NCBI GenBank assembly: GCA_963580285.1
Contig: OY757011.1
Location: 167,119,406 to 167,183,405, forward strand
DNA from: Lucinisca nassula
Lineage: Eukaryota > Mollusca > Bivalvia > Lucinida > Lucinidae
DNA: 64,000 nt
Reading direction: 5' to 3'
Part shown: piece after piece, positions 1 through 11,613 of the stretch
Layout of the letters: each line of letters opens with the position of its first letter
Numbering within the stretch: the stretch's first letter is position 1
The notes under the pieces: generated by a model
The model's input: the letters and a program-made list of their open reading frames with translations, nothing else
What the model was told of the DNA's origin: nothing
Database searches by the model: none
Program-made: the position numbers and the translations under genes

Positions 1-87
1 CAGTAGTTGATTAGCACTTGTCCACCCGAATAAATTAATTTTGCCTTTACCCAATTCTGATTATTTACCAACTAAATTATTTTATTA
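1..87. mobile_element. Fragment of TTAA hairpin MITE (family A), 5' part
   Basis: The bases from about 25 on resemble the left part of the TTAA-bounded MITE found intact at 11401 and 46802 (a tract like GAATAAATTAATTTTGCC, then an ACCCAATTCTGATTAT-like stretch). Similarity stops exactly where the array element at 88 begins, so the MITE was probably interrupted by that insertion. The call is by eye on a short diverged stretch. Confidence 0.35.
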
Positions 88-340
88 GCTCACCTGTCAC
101 GTAGTGACAAGGTGAGCTTTTGTGATCACTTTTTGTCCGTCGTGCGTCCGTCCGTGCATCCGTCTCGTGCGTCCGTGCGTCTGTGCGTCCGTAAACAATT
201 TCAAATAAGTATATCTCTAATACCCCATGGTCAATCTTGATCAAATTTCATGAGAAGCATCATCAGGAAGGGGGAAAGGCTGCATAAGGTTTTTGGGCTG
301 ATCAGATTAGAATTCTGGTTGCCATGGCAACATATAGCTC

Positions 341-3300
341 CCATAGACTTACAATGGGAAAAAATTAAAATATCTTCTTCTCTGAAACCACAGGGCCCAG
401 AGCTTAGATATTTAGCATGTATTAACGGCCAGTGGTCACCTACATAATTCCTGCCAATCATGCCCCTGGGGTCCAAATTGGCCACGCCCCGGGGCCCCTT
501 CGCTCCCATAGACTCATAATGGAACAAAAAGCTTAAAAAATCTTCTTCTCGGAAACCACAGGGCCCAGAGCTTAGATATTTAGCATGTAGCAATGGCAAG
601 TGGTCACCTACATAATTCCTGCCAATCATGCCCCTGGGGTCCAAACCGGCCACGCCCCGGGGCCCTTTAGCTCCTATAGACTCAAAATGGAAAAAAGCTT
701 CAAAAATCTTCTTCTATGAAACCACAGGGCCCAGAGCTAAGGTATTTGACATGTAGCAACGGCAAGTGGTCACCTACATAATTCCTGCCAATCATGCCCC
801 TGGGGTCCAAATTGGCCACACCCCGGGGCCCCTTAGCTCCCATAGTCTCATAATGGAAAAAAAGGTTCAAAAATCTTCTTCTCTGAAACCACAGGGTCCA
901 GAGCTTAGATATTTAGCATGTAGCAATGGCCAGTGGTCACCTACATAATTCCTGCCAATCATGCCCCTGGGGTCCAAATTGGCCATGCCCCGGGGCCCCT
1001 TCGCTCCCATAGACTCATAATGGAACAAAAAGCTTCAAAAATCTTCTACTCGGAAACCACAAGGCCCAGAGCTTAGATATTTAGCATGTAGCAACGGCAA
1101 GTGGTCACCTACATAATTCCTGCCAATCATGCCCCTGGGGTCCAAACGGGCCACGCCCCGGGGCCCTTTAGCTCCTATAGACTCATAATGGAAAAAAGCT
1201 TCAAAAATCTTCTTCTCTGAAACCACAGGGCCCAGAGCTGAGATATTTGGCGAGTAGCAACGGCAAGTGGTCACCTACATAATTCCTGCCAATCATGCCC
1301 CTGGTGTCCAAACGGGCCACGCCCCGGGGCCCTTTAGCTCCTATAGACTCATAATGGAAAAAAAACATTCAAAAATCTTCTTCTCTGAAACCACAGGGCC
1401 CCGAGCTGAGATATTTGGCATGTAGCAACGGCAAGTGGTAACCTACATAATTCCTGCCAATCATGCCCCTGGGGTCCAAATTGGCCACACCCAGGTGCAC
1501 CTCAGCTCCCATAGACTCATAATGAAAAAAAAGCTTCAAAAATCTTCTTCTCTGAAACCACAGGGCCCAGAGCTTAGATATTTAGCATGTAGCAACCGCC
1601 AGTGGTCACCTACATAATTCCTGCCAATCATGCCCCTAGGGTCCAAATTGGCCACGCCTCCGGGCTCCTTCGCTCCCATAGACTCATAATGGAACAAAAA
1701 GCTTCAAAAATCTTCTTCCCAGAAACCACAGGGCCCAGAGCTGAGATATTTAGCATGTAGCAACGGCAAGTGGTCACCTACATAATTCCTGCCAATCATG
1801 CCCCTGGGTTCCAAACCGGCCACGCCCCGGGGCCCTTTAGCTCCTATAGACTCAAAATGGAAAAAAGCTTCAAAAATCTTCTTCTATGAAACCACAGGGC
1901 CCAGAGCTAAGGTATTTGACATGAAGCAACGGCAAGTGGTCACCTACATAATTCCTGCCAATCATGCCCCTGGGTTCCAAATGGGGGACGCCCCGGGGCC
2001 CCTTCGCTCCCATAGACTCATAATTGAACAAAAAGCTTCAAAAATCTTCTACTCGGAAACCACAAGGCCCAGAGCTTAGATATTTAGCATGTAGCAATGG
2101 CAAGTGGTCACCTACATAATTCTTGCCAATTATGCCCCTGGTGTCCAAACGGGCCATGCCCCGGGGCCCTTTAGCTCCTATAGACTCATAATGGAAAAAA
2201 AAGCTTCAAAAATCCTCTTCTCTGAAACCACAGGGCCCCGAGCTGAGATATTTGGCATGTAGCAACGGCAAGTGGTAACCTACATAATTCCTGCCAATCA
2301 TGCTCCTGGGGTCCAAATTGGCCACACCCCGGGGCCCCTTAGCTCCCATAGACTCATAATGGAAAAAAAAAGCTTCAAAAATCTTCTCTGAAACCACAAT
2401 GCCCAGAGTGCAGATATTTAGCATGTAGCAACGGCAAGTGGTCACCTACATAATTCCTGCTAATCATGCCCCTGGGGTCCAAACGGGCCACCCCCCGGGG
2501 CCCTTTGGCTCCTATAGACTCATAATGGAAAAAAGCTTCAAAAATCTTCTTCTCTGAAACCACAGGGCCCAGACCTCAGGTATTTAACATGTAGCAATGG
2601 CAAGCGGTCACCTACATAAATCCTGCCAATCATGCCCCTAGGGCCCAAATGTGCCAGGCCCTGGGGCCCCTTAGCTCCCATAGACTCAAAATGGAAAAAA
2701 AAACTTCAAAAATATTCTTCTCTGAAACCAAAGGGCCCACAGTTTAGATATTTAGCATGTAGCAAGGGCAATTGGTCACCTACATAATTCCTGCCAATCA
2801 TGCCCCTGGGTTCCAAATGGGCCACGCACCTGGGCCCCTTTGCTCCCATAGACTCATAATGGAAAAAAGCTTAAAAAATCTTCTTCTCTGAAACCACAGC
2901 GCCCAGAGCTTAGATATTGCGCACATAGCAATCGCAAGTGGTCACCTACATAATATCTGCCAATCATGCCCCAGGAATCCAAAAGGGCCACGCCCCGGGG
3001 CCACTTAGCTCCTATAGACTCATAATGGAAAAAAAGCTTAAAAAATCTTCTTCTCTGAAACCACAGGGCCCAGAGCTTAGATATTTAGCATGTAGCAATG
3101 GCAAGTGGTCACCTACATTAATCCTGCCAATCATGCCTCTGGTGTCCAAATGGGCCACACCCTGGGACCCCCTTAACTCCCATAGACTCATAATGGAAAA
3201 AAGACTTCAAAAATCTTTTTCTCTGAAACCACAGGGCCCAGAGCTTAGATATTTAGCATGTAGCAACGGCAAGTGGTCACCTTCATATTTCCTGCTAATC

Positions 3301-4095
3301 ATGCCCCTTGGGTCGAAATGGGCCACGCCCCGGGGCCCCTTAGCTCCCATAGACTCATAATGGTAAAAAGCTTCAAAAATGTTCTTCTCAGAAACTGTGA
3401 AGCACAGAACTTAGATATTTAGTATCTAGCAACATAAAATAGCCAGCTACATAAATCCAGCTAACCCTGCCCCTGGGGTCAAAATTGGCCTCGCCCCAGC
3501 TCATCACCTCCAATAGACTTATAATGGAAAAAAACTTAAAAGATCTTCTTCTATGAAACCATAAGGCCCAGAGCTTAGATTTTTAGTATGTAGCAACATC
3601 AAGTGGCCACCTACATAAATCCTGCCAGTTATGCCCCTGGGATCCAAATTGGCCCCACCCCAGGGCTCTTTAGCTTCCATAGACTTAAAATTGGAGAAAC
3701 TTCAAAAATCTTCTCTGAAACCACAGGGCCCTTATAATGAAAAAAATAAACAACAACTTAAAATGGGGAAAAAATCTTCTCTGAAACCATAAGTCCCAGA
3801 GCTTAGGTATTTAGCATGTAGCAATGTCGAGTGGTCGCCTACATGAATCCTGCCAATCATGCCCCTTGGGTCCAAATCCTGTGGCCCCTAAACTCCAACA
3901 AACTTATAATGGAAAAGGCTTCAAACATCTTCTTTGAAACCATGAAGTACAGACCTTAGATATTTAGTATATAGCAACACAAAATGGTCGCCTACATAAA
4001 TCCTGCCAACCATGCCCTTTGGGTCAAAATTGGTCCAGCCCCAGGGCTCATTAGCTCCTATAGACTTAAACTGGAAAAAACTTAAAAGCATCATT
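341..4095 (+). repeat. Tandem array, period about 167 bp, about 22 copies
   Basis: The landmark GGGCCCAGAGCTTAGATAT recurs at 393, 561, 727 and 894 (spacing 166-168) and so on to about 3420, then in more diverged copies to about 4090. Each unit has a CTTCTTCTCTGAAACCACAG block, a GTGGTCACCTACATAAT block and a CATGCCCCTGGGGTCCAAA block. Short open frames on both strands here repeat the same peptide and are by-products of the array. Left copies are highly uniform and right copies decayed, suggesting growth from the left side. Confidence 0.9.
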
Positions 4096-4120
4096 TTTCT
4101 CCAAAACCATAAGGCACAGA

Positions 4121-4287
4121 TTTTGTTTGATTTGTGGTTTTACATCCCCATCAACACTGTATAGGTCATTTTTGGAGATGTCTCTTCCAATTTTGTGGGA
4201 CTTTTACCAGACATTGAGATGAAATTACATCTCAAGCCCTGTTGCCCAATGAAACCAGTAGGGTTTATAAGCATGGACACCGCTTTG
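4121..4287 (-). mobile_element. SINE-X fragment (3' half)
   Basis: In reverse, the sequence matches the conserved 3' half of SINE-X: the GACGTTAAACCTCAAATC-type tail is seen inverted at 4121, followed by AATTTTGTGGGACTTTTACC and CATCTCAAGCCCTG. It breaks off at CACCGCTTTGCC, where array sequence resumes. No clear target duplication. Confidence 0.75.
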
Positions 4288-4389
4288 CCTGAGCTTAGAT
4301 ATTTAGTATGTAGCAATGTCAAGTGGTCTCCTACACTAATGATTTTCTGGTACACAGGTGAGCGATATAGGGCCATTGGGCCCTCTTGT

Positions 4390-4857
4390 ATAATGTACGT
4401 ATTCATTTTATTCACAAGCTCAATGGTAAACAGTGCAGATCTGCAATATATAGGGTAAAAACACTGACAAGCATGAGCTGAGCAGAATGACCGGAGTCTT
4501 CACTTGATTCTGACATTGTTTATCATAATTGTGGCTTTTATACAGTTTACAAGTTCCACTTATATTATTGCATGACAGGGCCGACAAATGCTGTTTTTTA
4601 ACCCAACCAGAAATTATGACATTGATGTAAAGGGGAAATTTTCCAAATCTTGAAAACTTTCGGACAGCCATCAAATAAGTGTATGAAAAAAAAAAAAATA
4701 ACCATGTTTAATTACATTCCAAGAAAAATGTTCTGGTAATAACATGCTGTGAAGTGAATATTTTGGCATGTTTATTGAAGAACTTATTCATGTGATGGAA
4801 ACTGTCTTCTTCTAAAGACAAGCATGACAGAAGTGTCTAAATTAGTGTCTTTCTAGT
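4390..4857. other. Unassigned sequence
   Basis: No repeat family, gene or RNA recognised. Two short open frames on the minus strand show no recognisable motif. A run of 13 A at about 4687 is the only low-complexity feature. Confidence 0.5.
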
Positions 4858-5093
4858 CGAATCCTTTTTTGTAGCAAATGGAATCTTCCTCCTTATATAT
4901 AGCAGTTCATTTCAAAATTTAGGGGTGTCAGGTTGTGTTTTCATCAAAATTTATTTGGAAAATGACTGAACTTTTAGCAAAGAGTTGAGGCCTTAATCAG
5001 ACGCCGCATTCTGTGCGTCTGATCTGGGCCTGCACTGTTTGCCAGGGTACCCATTTTAGGGTTTCTGGTACTAAATGGGCTTAAAGCATGTTT
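4858..5093 (+). mobile_element. Hairpin MITE, family B
   Basis: Matches the family at 7917 and 55875: a GGAATCTTCCTCCTTATATA block near the left end, a central hairpin (CAGACGCCGCATTCTG with GCGTCTGATCTGG), and a GGTACCCATTTT...GGTACTAAATGGGC right end. Termini are degenerate and no TTAA remains on the left. Confidence 0.7.
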
Positions 5094-5409
5094 CCATGCA
5101 TTGATTATTTTAATTTGATTTTTGAAACAGCAAGTCTGAATTCTTGTTACTTTTCAAGCCATTTACAAAAACTGAGCAATGTTATTTGACAGACTCTGAA
5201 AATGTTATTGACAGATGAGTGGATACACTTGTTATATTTTAGAATTTTCTTTTCTCGCTTAAAGAAAGACTTTGCGCAAGAACTTAAGGAAGCATCAATA
5301 TTACTGCAACAGACAATAGAGGGTGATGAAAAGTGTCAAACATGAGGGTGATGAAAAGTGTCAAAAATGCATAAAACCCACAATGACTGAAAAAAAAAAA
5401 AAGAAAGAA
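5094..5409. other. Unassigned sequence with A-rich microsatellite
   Basis: Nothing recognised except a poly(A) and GAAA-type microsatellite at about 5390-5420 and a short direct repeat GGGTGATGAAAAGTGTCAAA at about 5321 and 5345. Confidence 0.5.
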
Positions 5410-6560
5410 AGAAAGAAATTAAACAAATATGTTTGTGAAACACTGACACCCCCAGACATCGCATTTGAAATATGAAAGCCCTAACACTAACCAGTCAAAG
5501 GTATTGCTGATGTTCAAGTTTTTAAAGCAGGTCAAGGTAACAAGAAAAAAAATTTTGGTAACACAGGAAAGGTCTTGTCACAAGAAATGCACACATGAAA
5601 TATGAAAGCCCTATCACTTACCAATCCAAAGTTATAGTCAATCATAAAATCTTTAAAAAGTAGGTCAAATGTCAATGTCAAGGTTATAAGGTCAAAAATT
5701 ATGGTTTCAATGGAAAGGTCTTGTGATAAAGAATCCACATGTGAAATATGAAAGCCCTTTCACTTACCAGTCGAAAGTACTGTCCAATAGTAAAGTTTTT
5801 AAAATGTAGGTCATACATCAAGGTCAAGGTAACAAGGTCAGAAATTATGGTGCCTCTGGAACGGTCTTGTGGCAGGGAATGCCCATGTGAAATATGAAAA
5901 CCCTATCACTAAAGTGGCCAAGATTAAGGTTTTTAAAAAGTAGGTCAAACATCAATGTCAAGGTCTTGAGGTCAAAAATTATGGTACCACTCCAAAAGGC
6001 CTTGTGACAAGGAATGCACCTGTGAAATATGAAAGTCCTATCAATAACCAATCAATGGTTATGGCCAATATTAAAGTTTTTAAAATGTAGGTCAAATGCC
6101 AAAGTCAAGGTCAAAAATTATGGTACGACTGAAAAGATCTTGTGACATAGACTACACATGTGAAATATGAAAGCCCTATCACCAATTGACAGTTATGGCC
6201 AATGACAAAGGTTTTAGAAAGTAGGTCAAAGGTCAAGATCATGAGGTCAAAAATGATGGTACCACTGGACCGGTCTTGTGACAGGGAATGCACATGTGCA
6301 ATATAAAAGCCCTTATGTTTACCAATCAAAAGTTATGGCAGATGTCAAAGTTTTTAAAAAGGTAAATCAAATGTCAAGGTCAAGGTCACAAGGTCAAAAA
6401 TTATGTTACCAAGGAATGTACATGTGAAATATGAAAGCCTTATCAGTTAACATTCAAAAGTTATGCCCAATGTTAAGGTTTTTGCGATAAGACAAACAGA
6501 TGGACAAACAGACCAAAAACTATATGCCCCCGAATCTTTTATCAGGGGGCATAGAAAGAG
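5410..6560 (-). mobile_element. Array element, GGGGGCAT type, period 129-147 bp, 8 units
   Basis: In reverse this matches the element at 25108-25868. Its 5' end is the hairpin near 6525-6556 (CTATGCCCCCGAATC with CAGGGGGCATAG); its 3' end is the GTTTGTGAAACACTGACACC stretch at about 5430. Inside, TGTGAAATATGAAAGCCCT recurs at about 5466, 5595, 5741, 5888, 6021, 6161, 6295 and 6424. Units contain repeated TCAAGGTCA. No coding capacity is apparent. Confidence 0.75.
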
Positions 6561-7091
6561 CTGCTGCCCAGCGGGCACACAATACATCTCAAGAGCACAT
6601 ATGGCAGCAGAACATAAAAATAAATCAAAGCACTGACAGCACTGGTAGGTTGGCATTGTCTCTGAGATGGCCATGAACAGGGGTTTAAAAGACTTTTGTT
6701 TAACCTTTAGATTTTCTGTATTTTGAGCAAACAGATGCCACATTCTGCCATTTACATAGCAGAAGCATCTTTACATAAGCATCTTTACATAGCGCTTCCA
6801 ATGTTATGTTGGCCATATTCGACTGGAGACCTTCCATGTAGCACGACTAAGTACCGCTTACAATGGAAAATCGTGAAACACAATTTCCCCAGTGACAACA
6901 ATAGTATGGCTACAAATAAACATTACCTAGATTTCTTACATGATCAGCAAGTCAAATTTACAATCACAGGGAAACTTGGACTGATTGATAAACAATGTAT
7001 GTGTTACCCCAGAAAGGATCCAACATTTATGTAATTATTCGAAGTACTGATGGCCATTTTATAAATACATGTTGTTAAGTGTCAACTCTTA
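6561..7091. other. Unassigned sequence
   Basis: No recognised element. The open frame at 6723-7034 (+) has no known motif and includes a duplicated CATCTTTACATA block (about 6768-6792), so I do not call it a gene. Confidence 0.45.
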
Positions 7092-7288
7092 GTCAACCCT
7101 TATCCCGCTGCATAAATTAATTTTGCTACATCCATTGACATTTCAACTAATCAAAATACTTGATGTAATTTATTCATTCAAATTGCCAAACTGAAGATCC
7201 TGATCAGATGGCTTCTTCAGAAGCCATCTGATCTGGATCTACAGTTTGCAAAGGTAGGGGTTGTTGTGAACGGTAGGATAAGGGTTAA
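7092..7288 (+). mobile_element. TTAA hairpin MITE, family A
   Basis: Left end CAACCCTTATCCCGCTG and right end CGGTAGGATAAGGGTTAA are inverted repeats. The central stem GATGGCTTCTTCAGAAGCCATC lies between the conserved CTGATCAGATGG and CTGATCTGGATCTACA arms. Confidence 0.85.
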
Positions 7289-7916
7289 ATGGATACAAAT
7301 TATATTTTGGACTCACAGGTTGCTTGTATTAAAATGAATATGCAAACATACTTTTTATAATGTCACAAATCCCATATGAAACAGGTGGTACACATGTTAC
7401 AACAAGGATCAAAAGAATCGAGTTGGTCATTGTAAAAAGGGTGCTTATTGCACCAGAAAAAAGTGGTGGTTCAGGCGAGTCTGCACATATGTGCAGGCTG
7501 GTGTGAACTATCACTTTTTGCATGGCTGGCAATAAGGTTCTGAAAGAAGTCACTTATTTGGTCAAAATATGACAGTGAGATTGTTAGTATATGATATGGC
7601 TATAATTCTGTACCCTTAAGCTTATCACATCAAAATGTATGGAACATATTGTACCATAATGAAAGAGTCTTCCTCTGGATTGATAGCTTTGTACCCTGAT
7701 CAGGTTGCAAAAGTAGCAAATGAAAGCTCATCTGAGACTTGGGAGTCCATACTGCAGTTTGATAATGTTTTTCCTTGTTTGGCATCATTGTAGATCAAAC
7801 AAAATTATTAATGGTTGGACTCATATCTGTAAGAAAGTTTAATATTATACTATTGAGGCCAGTATTTTATGCTTCAATGGACTAAGCTGATCTTAATGAT
7901 ATATCCTTAACCCTTT
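7289..7916. other. Unassigned sequence with one long hairpin
   Basis: Contains an imperfect inverted repeat at about 7446-7518 centred on CTGCACATATGTGCAG, with arms pairing AAAAAGTGGTGGTTCA and TGAACTATCACTTTTT. The rest is not recognised. Confidence 0.55.
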
Positions 7917-8119
7917 TTGTACCAAATGGAATCTTCCTCCTTATATATAGCAGGAGTCTATTTCAAAATTTAGGGGCGTCAGGTTTGTGTTTTCTTCAAA
8001 ATGAACCTTATTCAAATAGTGTAGGCCCTGATCAGACGCCACATTCTGCGGCGTCTGATCTGGGCCTGCACTGTTTTCTAGGGTACCTGTTTTTGGGTTT
8101 CTGGTACAAAATGGGTTAA
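7917..8119 (+). mobile_element. TTAA hairpin MITE, family B
   Basis: TTAA at 7917-7920 and 8116-8119 bound inverted termini CCCTTTTTGTACCA and TGGTACAAAATGGG. A central palindrome pairs CAGACGCCACATTCTG with GCGGCGTCTGATC. TTAA duplication with CCC termini is the signature of piggyBac-type elements; the superfamily is inferred, as no transposase is present. Confidence 0.85.
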
Positions 8120-8696
8120 GACTTTCCTTTGCTTTTTTAAGATTGACAATAAATGATATACTTTGAAAACAGACAGATTTACTTCAATTGTTTGTAAAAT
8201 CTTCACAGATTATAATGCTGGTAATCGTAAATATTTAAAGATAATTGAAAAATTTGAACCTTACATGTTTTGACATCATTCTGTCTTATATAAAATATTA
8301 GAGGTTTACCTAAAATGCAAAAGGTGGTCTTACATATATAAGACATACTTAAACTTTTCTAAAGTCAATTTTTCAATCTTTTTTGTCGAATTGTTTTCGG
8401 CGATCTTTTTTGCTGCGTTTTTTGGCGATAACTTCATTTTTGATGTTTGGTCAACACATCCAATTGGAAAGTTTTAGAGAAGTTCCGCCAACTTCGGTTT
8501 CATGTGAGCAGAGCTGTAATCAGATGGATATTTCTGCAATTTCAAGCTTGTGCAAAATTTTCTGTTTCGTTTTAAGTCCCGCTTTGATGTTGTGATTTGT
8601 CGATTTGTCAGTCTATGCAGTGCTTGACTGAAGGATAATTATATGGGTCATTTCAATATCTTGCATGTTTACAATGTGCATATTCGAGAGTGTTTT
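8120..8696. other. Unassigned sequence
   Basis: AT-rich, no repeat family or gene recognised. The 70-residue frame at 8383 lacks recognisable motifs. Confidence 0.45.
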
Positions 8697-8870
8697 GTTT
8701 TTTTTGTTTGATTTGAGGTTTAATGTCCTATAGGCCTATTTGCTAGCAGAATTTTCTGTCAAAAATAGAATAAAAATGAAAAAATAGGCCTAACACCCCT
8801 TATATAACAAATGGACTTGTCCAACTTATAGCAATGGAAAAGTCCACTAGTATACAATGGGTTATTATGT
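8697..8870 (-). mobile_element. Partial MITE family B joined to a SINE-X tail
   Basis: GTTTGATTTGAGGTTTAATG at about 8706 is the inverted 3' tail of SINE-X. It runs straight into TTTGCTAGCAGAATTTTCTG and CCACTAGTATACAATGGG, the right part of the reverse MITE also seen at 28499. A chimeric junction of two repeats. Confidence 0.6.
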
Positions 8871-8987
8871 TATATTGGTGTGATTTCATGTCAAGAATTA
8901 ATAATAATAGTAAAAATCTCCACACTATGCCATTGTAATGTTACGTGAAAAAGAAAGAGTCTATTGGTCACAGTACACAAAGCCTTT

Positions 8988-9175
8988 TACCCTTGTCCTG
9001 CTGAATAATTTAATTAGCCACACCCAGTTCTGACTTATTAGCCATTCAGATTACACAATGATATAATGTTTTCTTTCAAATTCACAAACTGAATGACTGT
9101 AGATCCTGATCAGATGACATCTTGAGAAACCTTGTGATCTGGATCTATACTGTTTGCAAAGGTTATCTGGGTTTT
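8988..9175 (+). mobile_element. TTAA hairpin MITE, family A (decayed)
   Basis: Starts ACCCTTGTCCTGCTGAAT, has the GTAGATCCTGATCAGATG arm and a GATCTGGATCTATACTG arm. The right terminal repeat has decayed and the TTAA is not clear on either side. Confidence 0.7.
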
Positions 9176-9250
9176 AAGATATGTGCACAGTTCAACTTAA
9201 TTGGTCAGTGAAAATATATGGACAACAACATATTGTTAACTTTGGGTTGG

Positions 9251-9522
9251 CGCCCCTGCCCATTGGGGCTTGAAGAAATAGATGGGCTGCATGATGCTTC
9301 TACGCAGAGCTGAAACCGACTGCACACAAGTGCTGGTAAACTAGCCTGCCCAGGCAAAGTGTTGCTAGTAAGACCGTCCATGCTTATAAACCCCATTGGC
9401 TTCAGTGGGTGACAGGGCTTGAGATGTCATTTCATCTGAATGTCGGGTAAAAGTCCCACAAAATTGGAAGCATGACCTATACAGTGTTGATGGGAACGTT
9501 AAACCTCAAATCAAACAAGCAA
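9251..9522 (+). mobile_element. SINE-X, nearly full length
   Basis: Runs from the CCCATTGGGGCTTGAAGAAA head through GCAGAGCTGAAACCGACTG, GACAGGGCTTGAGATGTC and GGGTAAAAGTCCCACAAAAT to the tail GTTAAACCTCAAATCAAAC. A 13-base gap is visible in the GGAAGC...ATGACC region. I see no tRNA A or B box in its head; the head's origin is unknown. Confidence 0.85.
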
Positions 9523-9897
9523 ATTTAAAACTTTTGGTCAATCGACAAACACTTGACCCAAAAATGTTCTTGCCTGCTGTATGGCTATATCAGATATAAA
9601 GCAATTCCAACTACAGATAAAAAAGGAAGCAATTTCCCCTAAAACAGCATCACAAATTAAGCCTGTGCCAACAAAAAAGTACAAGATGACTTAAGCGAAC
9701 AGAGAACACTGATCAGCCTGTTCTACAACTCTGTCTGATAAGTGACCTTGCAAGTCGCGATACTGACCGCATGTAAACATACTTGATAGTGGTGTGAACT
9801 GTTTTCAGTTCACTTTTTCATGTCTTTAGACCCATTTTTACCCTTCCAGCACTAACACTTTTCAAATTAAACTTTGTTCATATTGTTAGCAAAATAA
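9523..9897. other. Unassigned sequence
   Basis: No recognised element or gene. Confidence 0.45.
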
Positions 9898-9956
9898 GGC
9901 TTGACATTTCAAGTGAATGGTCTGCTGGGCAGACCATTCACTTGAAATGTCAAGCC
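9898..9956. repeat. Perfect hairpin, family D (28-bp arms, 3-nt loop)
   Basis: Arms beginning GGCTTGACATTTCAAGTG pair without mismatch around a TGG loop. The same GGCTTGACAT...ATGTCAAGCC hairpin recurs at 29679 and in parts at about 44540, 51590, 54765 and 55050, so it is a dispersed foldback family usually followed by TTTTTGCTGAAAAATAA. Confidence 0.85.
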
Positions 9957-10373
9957 ATATTTTTGCTGAATGCCTTACTTTTGCTGAAAAATAATGAAAA
10001 AAAATTAGATTGCCATTTGCTCCCAAATTTTCTGCAGTGCTTGAACAAGCAGAAATGGAACAGTCTGGAAGTTTGGACATGGTTGAGAGATGCTTAGTGA
10101 AATAGAACTTCTCTTATTGTGAGATATGGACAGACAGCCAGAATTAAATTAGACCGGAGACTGACAGAGAAATGATCTAGTAATTATATGTTTTAGTCCC
10201 TGGGGTTGCGTAATGTGCTAATATGTCTCCTAAACCACACATTATCCCCACTAAATGACTGGGTATCACATCATTGGCTGATTGAAGTCTATTGTTAGAG
10301 TGTCTCATAAAAGAACAACTTTCTCAGTCTAGGGACCATAGCTCATACAACTTGCCTGGTATACGTAGTTCAA
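9957..10373. other. Unassigned sequence
   Basis: After the family D flank (CTGAAAAATAATG at about 9980) no element or gene is recognised. Confidence 0.4.
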
Positions 10374-10520
10374 TTTTTGTGTTGAGGTTTAGCATCCCCC
10401 CGTCAACACTATTAAGTTCATTTTGGAAATTTTGGGACTATACCAGACATTGAGATGAAAATTGACATCTCAAGCCCTACCTCCCAAGGATACCCCTAGG
10501 GCTTTAGGAGTTGTCACAAG
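10374..10520 (-). mobile_element. SINE-X fragment (3' half, diverged)
   Basis: GTGTTGAGGTTTAGCATCC is the inverted tail, followed by ACCAGACATTGAGATGA and CATCTCAAGCCCTACC. The remaining 5' half is lost. Confidence 0.65.
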
Positions 10521-10817
10521 GGAATCAGATTTTCTGTTCTAAGCAGTTTACCAGCACTTTAGTTTGATTGGTTTCAACTCTGTGCAGAATTAACCCAATC
10601 TATTTTCAGTGAAAGTGCTGTTTACCATTTCAAAACGCATTACTGAGCATATTAGAGTCACACTGCTCATAAATATTCAAATTCTGGCACAAATATTTAT
10701 CCTGCTTACAAACATTACAGTGCCAGCAATTCTTGGCATTTTAACCCTTCAAGCGCTACAGAAAATTATAGAGCAGATAACAGTTTAATTATTTTATTAT
10801 TAGATTTTAGATCAGGC
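10521..10817. other. Unassigned sequence
   Basis: No recognised element. A TTACCAGCACTTTAGTTTGA stretch at about 10549 may be a remnant of the SINE-X head region. Confidence 0.35.
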
Positions 10818-11005
10818 TTAACCCAAATGTCCTGCTGAAAAATTAATGAATTAATTAATTAAGATTACTTAATTATGCATTTGCTAAAATTCATGAATTA
10901 CAAACAGTGTGGATCCTGATCAGATGGCTTCCTCAGAAGCCATCTGATCTGGATCTACACTGTTTTCAAAGGTAGGAGTTGTTAAGTTCAGCGGGATAAA
11001 GGTTA
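10818..11005 (+). mobile_element. TTAA hairpin MITE, family A
   Basis: Left end TTAACCCAAATGTCCTGCTG. The central perfect stem GATGGCTTCCTCAGAAGCCATC shows compensating change relative to other copies. The right end GGGATAAAGGTTAT is decayed. Confidence 0.85.
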
Positions 11006-11400
11006 TGATTTCTTGTGAATCCTCTGCCCACAGAGGATTTATATGTAATGTTATGCAAAGAAAGAAAGCAACTCATTGAAAATGCTGTTTGCTGGTGTGT
11101 GCAGCTTTATTGGTTAAAATATAACAAATTATGCTCAGATGAGTTGAGTATAGCTACAAGTAAAAGGAAAGGCAATGATCTGGAATAGATACATTTACCT
11201 GAAAGCTTCCATCCAAGAAGCAATGGGATAGCAGAATATGAACATAAAGCAAAAGCATCATATTTGAAACATTGCAAGGACTTTTTCTTTCCCCAAAACA
11301 GCCAAACAGATACCAAAAGTAAAATATTAGCGGGACATACATGCAAAGACATAGAATGACAATAGTTAACCACAACAGAAGCATGGAATTGGAATGGTAT
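11006..11400. other. Unassigned sequence
   Basis: Two overlapping minus-strand frames (11107-11384) carry hydrophobic stretches but no recognisable domain; not called as genes. Confidence 0.4.
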
Positions 11401-11613
11401 TTAACCCTTATCTTGCTGAATATTCATTTAAGCCACACCCATTTCTGCATATCAACCAATCAAATTACTTTATGTAATTGATTGCTACAAATTCATAAAC
11501 TGAATGCCAAACAGTGTAGATCCTGATCAGATGGTTTCTTCAGAAGCCATCTGATCTGGATCTACACTGTTTGCAAAGATAGGGGTTGTCATGAACAGCA
11601 AGATAAGGGTTAA
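11401..11613 (+). mobile_element. TTAA hairpin MITE, family A (intact)
   Basis: TTAA at both ends. The terminal repeats are CCCTTATCTTGCTGAATATT on the left and CAGCAAGATAAGGG on the right. The central hairpin arms are ACAGTGTAGATCCTGATCAG and CTGATCTGGATCTACACTGT. This is a good reference copy; length 213 bp. Confidence 0.92.

Larger units (their letters stand above)
88..4389 (+). mobile_element. Helitron/HINE-like element carrying a 167-bp tandem array
   Basis: The left end has a hairpin (GCTCACCTGTCAC paired with GTGACAAGGTGAGC, one bulge), then a GTCCGTCC-rich tract at about 137-190, a leader to about 340, and a long tandem array. GCTCACCTGT at 89-98 is the exact reverse complement of ACAGGTGAGC at 4354-4363. 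A short hairpin AGGGCC-ATTG-GGCCCT at 4369-4384 follows and then CTTGT. Subterminal inverted repeats plus a 3' hairpin and internal tandem repeats are known features of Helentron-associated elements (HINE/DINE type); assignment to that group is inference. No protein coding was seen. A SINE-X fragment (4121-4287) sits inside. Confidence 0.6.

Noticed and set aside
341..4095. CRISPR array
   Set aside because: The repeat is a continuous 167-bp tandem unit without short constant repeats and unique spacers, in a eukaryotic context.
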